Positions 1 to 5,288 of a stretch of 8,046 nt of DNA are shown piece by piece; positions within the stretch are counted from its first letter, which is position 1, and each line of letters begins with the position of its first letter. The DNA comes from Candidatus Falkowiibacteriota bacterium (GTDB lineage: Bacteria > Patescibacteriota > Patescibacteriia > Patescibacteriales > UBA12465), in assembly GCA_903839955.1 (NCBI GenBank), contig CAIMEI010000038.1:1-8046 (forward strand), written 5' to 3'. The notes beneath the pieces were generated by a model. It was not told the DNA's origin. It saw nothing but the letters and a program-made list of their open reading frames with translations, and ran no database searches. The translations under genes were made by a program, and so were the position numbers.

Positions 1-614
1 ATTTTTTTCACTTGGCAGTTCAGCTTCAAGAAAAGCGCCTGCAAGTATTGCGCGCCCATACCATTGGCTGGATCCAAAGCAATCGCGAAAGGTTTGATTA
101 AGTCTTTATCTACTAGAGAAAAGTCGTGGGCAATTTGCAAATCGAGAAAATCGTCGCGCTTCGTTAACTCTCCCGCTTTCTCCGCCTCTGGCAATTTGTC
201 GGCCGTAATCATTTCTTTTAAAACTTCCAAGCCGTTTTCAATAGAAACGGGTAAAGATTTTTCGCGCACCACCTTGAAACCGTTCCACTCTTTGGGATTG
301 TGCGAAGCCGAAATCATAATACCGCCGTTGGCCTTGGATTCGGAGACGGCAAAATAGAAAGTCGGGGTGGAAATTAGGCCGGCATCAATGACATTGGCTC
401 CGGCCTCCAGGATTCCCGCGATCAACGAGTCTTTGATTTCCGGAGAAGATAAACGCATGTCGTCCGCGACCAAAAGGGTGATTTCCTGACGTTTTAATTC
501 CTGGCGCCGCAGAGCGACCCAGGCGATTCCTAATTTACGAGCAAATTCGGCATCAAAATCCACGCCGAAAATTCCGCGTAAATCATAGGCTTTAAAAATT
601 TCTGGATGAAACAT
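1..614 (-). CDS. Phosphomannomutase/phosphoglucomutase, N-terminal part (3' end beyond window)
   Basis: Alpha-D-phosphohexomutase family enzyme that interconverts hexose-1-phosphate and hexose-6-phosphate (mannose and/or glucose) in the cytoplasm, supplying sugar nucleotides for surface polysaccharide or linking to glycolysis. About 204 residues are visible. The start reads MFHPEIFKAYDLRGIFG, the typical family opening (F7-KAYDLRG). VADDMRLSSPE at residues 49-59 matches the conserved substrate-loop region, and ISASHNP at 101-107 is the catalytic phosphoserine motif with S104 as the predicted phosphorylated serine. DPANGMG near residues 187-193 opens domain 2. The metal-binding DGD loop and the sugar-specificity loop would lie past the left edge, so mannose versus glucose preference cannot be decided. 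The ATG is 6 bases after the stop of the bactofilin-like gene, so the two are probably co-transcribed. No Shine-Dalgarno site is seen. Family call is very secure; substrate is not. Confidence 0.95.
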   Translation of the reverse strand, partial: MFHPEIFKAYDLRGIFGVDFDAEFARKLGIAWVALRRQELKRQEITLLVADDMRLSSPEIKDSLIAGILEAGANVIDAGLISTPTFYFAVSESKANGGIMISASHNPKEWNGFKVVREKSLPVSIENGLEVLKEMITADKLPEAEKAGELTKRDDFLDLQIAHDFSLVDKDLIKPFAIALDPANGMGAQYLQALFLKLNCQVKK

Positions 615-620
615 ATAGTT

Positions 621-1745
621 TTAAGCTAATTTTTCTCTTAAAATTTCCGCTAAGGCGCCGCCGCCCAAAATCATTGCCCCCAAAGAAGCGAGCCAGCCGA
701 TAAAAGGCAGGGAGCAGACAATCCACAGCGCCACAATTCCCAAAACGAGCGCGCCGACAGGATATTTTTTCTTGGTTATTAAATTTAATAATAGCTGGCC
801 GACAAAAATGGCGCAAACAATCTTTCCCAAATAGAAAAATATTACCCCCAGGGCCAGTAAAATCACCGCTAAAGGAAGACCAATCAGGGTCACCATCAAA
901 ATAATGCTGGCCAAAGGTAGGACGCCTAAAATAATTAGTCCGTTAAGCAGATTAAGGCCCCATTTTTCTTGAATGCTCTTTAAACTTTTTTCCACGCCCT
1001 GACGCCATAAAAACCACAAAGCCAAGGCCACAAAAATGGCGGAGAAAATTTTGAAAATTAGCTGCCAAATAAAAGCTGACCAGTCAAAATGAATTGCCGC
1101 CGGTGCCGCGTGCGTGGTTTGCCCAGTGATAGAAGACTGGCTTTCGATATTGGCCGCATCAAAGGCGGTATAATTAAGATTACCGGCAATGACCGCCTCC
1201 TTGTCAATTGTCAAAGCCTGCGGACCGCGATGACCGTTGATGGCCAAATCCACGTCGTGGCCAATTTTTCCAGCAATCAGCGCTTCCGAAGAAGCACCAT
1301 GCAAAGTGCCATCCACTGTGCCGCGAATTTCTGCGGAAACCGAATAGATTAAAGCATCCCAAGCAACGTGAGAATTTTGCGATAAGACTAGCACTGAGGC
1401 AAAGGCGTTGAGATTGCGCCCCACCGAACCATTAATATTCAGATAATTAGCGGCTGCCCGGATATTGCCCTTAACATCGCCGTTAAAGTTAAAGGCTTGC
1501 GCCACACCAATCACGTCGCCACCCACCGAACCATTGACCGTGATGGTTTGGGCCGCACCAATGACATCGCCGTTGACCGTGCCGTCCACCGTGATGCTTT
1601 GACCGACGGCATACAAATTTCCATCAATAGTCTCATTTTTACCAACATAAATATTATCGCGCGACTCCACGGAATACGCCTTGGCGGCCAAAGGAAGGGT
1701 GAGGAATAAGGCGCAGGCAAAAAGGAGAGGCAGAATCTTTTTCAT
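621..1745 (-). CDS. Bactofilin-like polymer-forming protein with signal peptide and C-terminal membrane helices
   Basis: 374 residues. Residues 1-23 form a classical signal peptide (KK, hydrophobic core, AKA before Y24). Residues about 38-210 are short Gly/Asn/Asp-rich beta-strand repeats of the polymer-forming (bactofilin/DUF583) type. Four repeats keep an exact 17-residue step, starting at I51, I68, F85 and L102, with an [IF]xxxG core followed by a second G, as expected for a right-handed beta-helix. After a hydrophilic linker come strongly hydrophobic segments at roughly 224-247, 268-288, 290-318 and 331-362. The repeat domain should therefore lie outside the membrane, unlike classical cytoplasmic bactofilins, which have no signal peptide or membrane helices. 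Role is inferred: an envelope scaffold or surface structure. It is the first gene of a unit with the downstream mutase. No Shine-Dalgarno site precedes the ATG. The architecture is certain; the function is not known. Confidence 0.85.
   Translation of the reverse strand: MKKILPLLFACALFLTLPLAAKAYSVESRDNIYVGKNETIDGNLYAVGQSITVDGTVNGDVIGAAQTITVNGSVGGDVIGVAQAFNFNGDVKGNIRAAANYLNINGSVGRNLNAFASVLVLSQNSHVAWDALIYSVSAEIRGTVDGTLHGASSEALIAGKIGHDVDLAINGHRGPQALTIDKEAVIAGNLNYTAFDAANIESQSSITGQTTHAAPAAIHFDWSAFIWQLIFKIFSAIFVALALWFLWRQGVEKSLKSIQEKWGLNLLNGLIILGVLPLASIILMVTLIGLPLAVILLALGVIFFYLGKIVCAIFVGQLLLNLITKKKYPVGALVLGIVALWIVCSLPFIGWLASLGAMILGGGALAEILREKLA
1500..1601 (-). repeat. Two tandem 51-bp units encoding beta-helix turns
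   Basis: Units at 1500-1550 and 1551-1601 align without gaps and match at 37 of 51 bases by my hand count. Each encodes one 17-residue turn of the bactofilin-like beta-helix (repeats beginning near I51 and I68). Similarity persists at the DNA level here more than between the other turns, which suggests this pair arose by a comparatively recent internal duplication. The unit is in frame, so gain or loss of a copy would keep the reading frame. Confidence 0.7.
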
Positions 1746-1783
1746 ATTTGTCTATTTTAGTAAATTATTATAAGGTGATCATA

Positions 1784-1798
1784 ATGATTATAGCTTAA
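1784..1798 (+). other. Four-codon mini-ORF (M-I-I-A-stop) in front of elp3
   Basis: ATG ATT ATA GCT TAA sits in the same frame as elp3 and ends 3 bases before its ATG. Upstream, AGGTGATC (1773-1780) is complementary to eight bases of the canonical 16S rRNA 3' tail (GATCACCT), at a normal distance from this ATG but about 21 bases from the elp3 ATG. It could be a leader mini-cistron that delivers ribosomes to elp3 by re-initiation, a nonsense-interrupted longer start of elp3, or chance. Confidence 0.4.
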
Positions 1799-1814
1799 AA
1801 CATGGAAGAATCAA
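1787..1814 (-). promoter_or_regulatory. Candidate promoter for bactofilin-like gene and mutase
   Basis: On the minus strand a perfect TATAAT (1787-1792) is preceded by a 16-base spacer and TTGATT (1809-1814), which matches TTGACA at 4 of 6 positions. Transcription would begin near 1780 and give a leader of about 35 bases. The -35 lies inside the first codons of elp3. A second perfect TATAAT on the same strand (1767-1772) and a TAAAAT (1754-1759) have no convincing -35. The spacer is AT-rich, so chance matches are possible. Confidence 0.4.
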
Positions 1815-3430
1815 AACGAAAAATTAAGGCGCTAAAACTCTTGATTGCTGAATTTGGACAGAAAATCAAAAATAGCGACGAACTATCAGCCGCCAAAAGA
1901 GCCATCTGCAAAGAATATGGCCTGGATTTTATTTTGAACTCCGAATTATTAGCGATTATTAGGAAAATGCCGGCTAAAGAGCGTTTTTTATGGAATAATT
2001 TGGCTAATATTCTCAAAAAAAGAGCAGTCCGCACCCTTTCGGGCATTGCTCCGGTGGCGGTTTTAACTAAGCCTTATCCTTGCCCTGGCAATTGCGCCTA
2101 CTGCCCCAACGAAAAAAACGTTCCCACTAGCTACTTATCCAATGAGCCGGCAGTGATGCGCGCCATCATGTGCGCCTACGACCCCTATCGCCAAGTAACC
2201 ACCCGCCTCGGCTCGCTAGAAAACAACGGCCACGAACCGAATAAAATCGAATTGATTGTGATCGGTGGCACCTGGAGCTATTTGCCGGAAAAATATCAGT
2301 ATTGGTATATTCTCAACTGCTTTAAGGCGGCCAATGATTTTCAAAAACTGCGCAATGAAGTAATAGCCATCAAAAAACTAGTTTCGCCCTACAAAAAATC
2401 CCTCTCTCTTTCCGCTTTAAAAAAAGCGCTCGTTCTGGAACAAAAAAAGAACGAAAGCGCCAAATATCGCCTGATCGGCCTCACCCTGGAAACTCGCCCT
2501 GATTATCTTAACGAACCGGAATTGCTTCGCATGCGCGCCCTGGGCTGCACACGTGTGGAAATTGGCGTCCAGGCGATTGACGATGAAATTCTGAAAAAAA
2601 ATAAGCGCGGCCACTTAGTCGCCGAAATTGCCGCCGCCACGGAAATGCTCAGAGAATTCGGGTTCAAAATCACTTACCACCTCATGCCCGCCTTGCCGGG
2701 TGCCACCCCAAAAAGAGACCTGGAAATGTTTCAAGAATTATTTACCGACCCTCGTTTTCAGCCCGACCAAATCAAATTTTATCCGACCGTCGTCACCAAG
2801 GGCAGTTTGCTTTATCGCTGGTGGAAAAAGGGATTATATCAGCCCTATAGCGACCAGGAATTAAAAGAGCTGATTATCGCCTGCAAAAAGATTGTTCCCA
2901 AATATGTCCGGATCATTCGTTTAATCCGCGACATTCCCGGCGAATCGATTATCGCCGGCAATAAAATCACCAACCTGCGGCAAATCCTCCAGCAAGCCGG
3001 CGCCGTTTGCAATTGTATTCGCTGCCGCGAAGCGCATGGAAAAATATCAGGAAAGACCATCTTAAACATCCAGTCCTACGCTGTCAGCGGCGGCACTGAG
3101 TATTTTATTAGCATTGATAGCGCTGACGGAAAAACGTTATACGGCTTTTGCCGCCTCACTATTAGCCAGCAAAGTCCGATCGCTTCGGCTTTAGTTCGAG
3201 AACTTCATGTCTACGGCGAATTAGTCCCCGTGGGTGGAGAAAAGAAAATTCAACATGCCGGCCTTGGGAAAAGACTGCTTCAAGAAGCGGAAAAAATTGC
3301 CAAAAAAAACAGAAGCCAAAAAATCGCCGTCATTTCCGGCATCGGCGCCCGAAATTATTACCGCAAACTCGGCTATCGTCTAGGGAAGGAAAAATCCGAA
3401 AGCTATTTAATTAAAAAACTCACCTCCTAA
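1802..3430 (+). CDS. elp3: Elp3-type tRNA uridine(34) modification enzyme (radical SAM plus GNAT)
   Basis: Cytoplasmic enzyme predicted to start the 5-carboxymethyl modification of wobble uridine 34 in tRNA, using SAM and acetyl-CoA. 542 residues, the usual full length. Domains in order: an N-terminal helical RNA-binding region (about 1-80); a radical SAM core with cluster cysteines C94, C98 and C101 in KPYPCPGNCAYCPNE; the GGTWS loop at 155-159; LTLETRPDYL at 227-236; VEIGVQ at 252-257; then a CxCxxC set (C403, C405, C408) that fits the conserved zinc site; and a GNAT domain (about 428-540) with the acetyl-CoA loop QHAGLGKRL (484-492) and the typical ARNYYRKLGY (516-525). The cluster motif is CX3CX2C, whereas the archaeal Elp3 proteins I recall have CX4CX2C, and the segment around 180-215 seems longer than in archaea. 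It is monocistronic, divergent from the bactofilin-like gene, and ends in a hairpin. Start chosen at the only ATG before the conserved N-terminus without an intervening stop. Confidence 0.95.
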   Translation: MEESKRKIKALKLLIAEFGQKIKNSDELSAAKRAICKEYGLDFILNSELLAIIRKMPAKERFLWNNLANILKKRAVRTLSGIAPVAVLTKPYPCPGNCAYCPNEKNVPTSYLSNEPAVMRAIMCAYDPYRQVTTRLGSLENNGHEPNKIELIVIGGTWSYLPEKYQYWYILNCFKAANDFQKLRNEVIAIKKLVSPYKKSLSLSALKKALVLEQKKNESAKYRLIGLTLETRPDYLNEPELLRMRALGCTRVEIGVQAIDDEILKKNKRGHLVAEIAAATEMLREFGFKITYHLMPALPGATPKRDLEMFQELFTDPRFQPDQIKFYPTVVTKGSLLYRWWKKGLYQPYSDQELKELIIACKKIVPKYVRIIRLIRDIPGESIIAGNKITNLRQILQQAGAVCNCIRCREAHGKISGKTILNIQSYAVSGGTEYFISIDSADGKTLYGFCRLTISQQSPIASALVRELHVYGELVPVGGEKKIQHAGLGKRLLQEAEKIAKKNRSQKIAVISGIGARNYYRKLGYRLGKEKSESYLIKKLTS

Positions 3431-3442
3431 AGGTGAGTTTTT
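3414..3442. terminator. Bidirectional intrinsic terminator between converging genes
   Basis: A perfect 12-bp stem pairs 3414-3425 (AAAAACTCACCT) with 3431-3442 (AGGTGAGTTTTT) around the 5-base loop CCTAA. The stem has A-runs on its left and T-runs on its right, so a U-tract follows the hairpin on either strand: it can end elp3 transcripts and also those of the leftward genes ending at 3455. The elp3 stop codon TAA (3428-3430) is in the loop, so the last four residues of Elp3 (K-L-T-S) are encoded by the left arm. Confidence 0.88.
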
Positions 3443-3454
3443 GAAAAAATATTT

Positions 3455-4144
3455 TTATTTTTCGTTTTTCTTCTCTTTCTTCCCCAAAAAACGGAAGGCC
3501 AAGAAAAGAAGCTCCAATTGATTAATAATGTAGGTGACGAAAAAGTTTTCGTCTCGGCTCTTGATTTCGGCCGGCAAAATGCAGACCGCTTTCACGTCCA
3601 GATTTTCTTGATTAGATTTGATTATCGTGCAGGCCTCGCCGCAATTGCCGGAAAATATCTGCTGATTATCGAATTTATCAAATTTGATTTTCTTGCCGCC
3701 GCGCGCCAGGGCGGTGTAGTGAATGGTCTTCCCGGAATTCAAATCGATGATCTTGATGACCACCCAATCGATATTGATAATCGAAAGAATCTTTTGCGCC
3801 AGACCGACCATCAGCTTGGTGAACTCCTTCTGGTTGGAGGGATATTTTTTGAAATTGAAAAGATTTTTTTTAATTTCCTCCAGCTGTAAATTGATTGTAC
3901 CAATATATTTAAAAGAATCTAGCAGCCTCTCCTCTAGCCCTTCCTGATAACGCCTTAAAACTTTGGTTTCCTTGAAATAAAAAAAATGGGCCACATAGAC
4001 CACCAGCAAGAAAAAAATAATTAAACCAGTTTCGCTCCAGCGGCTTAAACCCGCCGGCATCAAGAGCGGCACCAAGACAATCAAAACAGAATTCAGGGCG
4101 ATGAGAAAAATGAAGGTTATTTTTAGTAGTTTGCGCTTCTTCAT
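3455..4144 (-). CDS. Uncharacterised two-helix membrane protein with possible GAF-like domain
   Basis: 229 residues, family not recognised. It shows a basic N-terminus (MKKRKLLK), two hydrophobic helices at about 9-30 and 39-57 separated by a short loop containing W36, then a charged amphipathic stretch (about 58-95, ...EGLEERLLDSFKYIGTINLQLEEIKK) likely to form a coiled coil, and a soluble alpha/beta region (about 105-215). That last part runs helix, strand WVVIKIIDLNSGKTIHYTA, a variable loop with C168 and C172, a second strand KAVCILPAE, and a closing helix FFVTYIINQLELLFLAF, an order like a GAF sensor domain. The tail is Lys/Glu-rich. With a short outside loop, the soluble domain should be cytoplasmic. 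It lies 13 bases after the yibE/F gene and is the last gene before the shared terminator. A membrane-anchored sensor or adaptor is possible, but no kinase, cyclase or phosphatase motif is present. Confidence 0.8.
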   Translation of the reverse strand: MKKRKLLKITFIFLIALNSVLIVLVPLLMPAGLSRWSETGLIIFFLLVVYVAHFFYFKETKVLRRYQEGLEERLLDSFKYIGTINLQLEEIKKNLFNFKKYPSNQKEFTKLMVGLAQKILSIINIDWVVIKIIDLNSGKTIHYTALARGGKKIKFDKFDNQQIFSGNCGEACTIIKSNQENLDVKAVCILPAEIKSRDENFFVTYIINQLELLFLAFRFLGKKEKKNEK

Positions 4145-4157
4145 AGTATTTTCTTAA

Positions 4158-5288
4158 TTATCCTTTATTTTTCAGCTTCTGTCCATACTTAACCGCTAGG
4201 ACGGTGGCGATTGGCGCGGAGAGACATAAGCCGATTACCCCAACCAAAGTGCGGACCACCTCGGTAGCAATTTCTTCGTTATTTATTATTTGAGAAAAAG
4301 TGAGCATCGGCTCCTGATGCATATTAAACAATAAAATAAGCGGCAAAGAGGCGCCAGCGTAAGCGAGAAAAAGGGTGTTGATAATCGCCCCCAAATGAGC
4401 CCGCCCCACTTTCATTGCCATCTTAAAAACCTGCGGTTTAGTGAGCTTGTTGTTGGCCTCACGGATTTGCGCGACTGCTTCCACCTGGCCGACCACCACG
4501 TCATCCAAAACACCCAAGGTGCCGATCATAATCGCCGCCAATAAGAGATCGTGAAAATTAATCGCTTGCTTGGAGGCCTCAATCACAAAAGTTACTTCCT
4601 CCTGAGTAGCGCCTGAGAGGCGCGACCAATTACAGAAAATGAGCGACAGAATTGCTGTCACCACCAAAGAGGCGGCGATAGCGATTACGGAAATGTGCGC
4701 CTTCCGATTCCAGCCCTCGGTCAAATAAATAAGCGCCATCAAAACCAAGAAGGACACAATAATACCGACGAACAAAGCGTTGTAACCGGCAAAAACCAAG
4801 GGCACCAAGACTTTCATAATGAGCAGAAAACTGACCAGCAGAGAAACGAGTGCGCGAAAACCCATCTTGCCACCAACTGCCAAAACGGCCGCAATGAAGA
4901 GAATTAAAAGCCAAAACAGACTATTGCCGCGCACGAAATCGGTGACGTAAAAAACATCATGGCCGGTGTCGTCCTGGCTCTTGGTGAGCAGAACCTGATC
5001 GCCAACCTTATAAACATTAGCCGAAACCACGTCTACATCAGAAATACCGTTATAAATTACTTTTTGGCCTTTCAAATCGCCGTCCAAAATTCCCACCTGC
5101 AATTCCTGCTGTTTCACCTTTTGGCCGTTGTCGCGCGTCGCCTCGTGTTCTTGCATGATCTGCAAAACCTCACCCGTCAAAGTTGTTGGGCGGCCCGTGG
5201 ACTGGCTGTCATCGGCGCGTAAGAAATTAGCGCTCGGGAAAAGCACTAGAATCATCAGAAAAACACCGAAAAAAAATTTATTTTTCAT
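4158..5288 (-). CDS. YibE/F family integral membrane protein
   Basis: 376 residues with the chosen start. A signal-anchor (MKNKFFFGVFLMILVLFPSA) is followed by an extracytoplasmic beta-rich domain (about 36-118, LTGEVLQIM...VGDQVLLTKS...FYVTDFVR) and a polytopic membrane region with hydrophobic helices near 122-140, 143-165, 167-189, 197-219, 241-258, 296-321 and 341-365. The diagnostic YibE/F signatures are present: GTLGVLDDVVVGQVEAVAQIREAN (256-279) and GRAHLGAIINTLFLAYAGASLP (295-316). The family is found in Firmicutes, Actinobacteria and others; its transport or signalling role is not established. The ATG at 5286-5288 overlaps the end of the phosphorylase gene by 11 bases, giving probable translational coupling. 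An ATG further upstream (5342) would put 18 polar residues before the signal peptide and lengthen the overlap to 65 bases, so it is less likely. No clear Shine-Dalgarno site. Confidence 0.92.
   Translation of the reverse strand: MKNKFFFGVFLMILVLFPSANFLRADDSQSTGRPTTLTGEVLQIMQEHEATRDNGQKVKQQELQVGILDGDLKGQKVIYNGISDVDVVSANVYKVGDQVLLTKSQDDTGHDVFYVTDFVRGNSLFWLLILFIAAVLAVGGKMGFRALVSLLVSFLLIMKVLVPLVFAGYNALFVGIIVSFLVLMALIYLTEGWNRKAHISVIAIAASLVVTAILSLIFCNWSRLSGATQEEVTFVIEASKQAINFHDLLLAAIMIGTLGVLDDVVVGQVEAVAQIREANNKLTKPQVFKMAMKVGRAHLGAIINTLFLAYAGASLPLILLFNMHQEPMLTFSQIINNEEIATEVVRTLVGVIGLCLSAPIATVLAVKYGQKLKNKG

Noticed and set aside
64..357. Open frame on the plus strand at the left edge
   Set aside because: It is antisense to the mutase, whose minus-strand frame carries the ASHNP catalytic motif.
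1089..1709. Open frames on the plus strand opposite the bactofilin-like gene
   Set aside because: They are antisense shadows of the beta-helix repeats with no recognisable protein features; the minus-strand frame has a signal peptide, repeats and membrane helices.
3421..3429. Perfect Shine-Dalgarno-like AGGAGGTG on the minus strand
   Set aside because: It is part of the terminator hairpin and is followed on that strand by no properly spaced start codon or plausible gene.
3518..3947. Open frames on the plus strand opposite the two-helix membrane protein
   Set aside because: No start context, no domain and low-complexity composition; the opposite frame has coherent helices and a soluble domain.
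3455..4144. Reading the two-helix protein as a sensor histidine kinase
   Set aside because: The coiled-coil stretch resembles a dimerisation region, but there is no phospho-accepting H-box and no HATPase N, G1 or G2 box.
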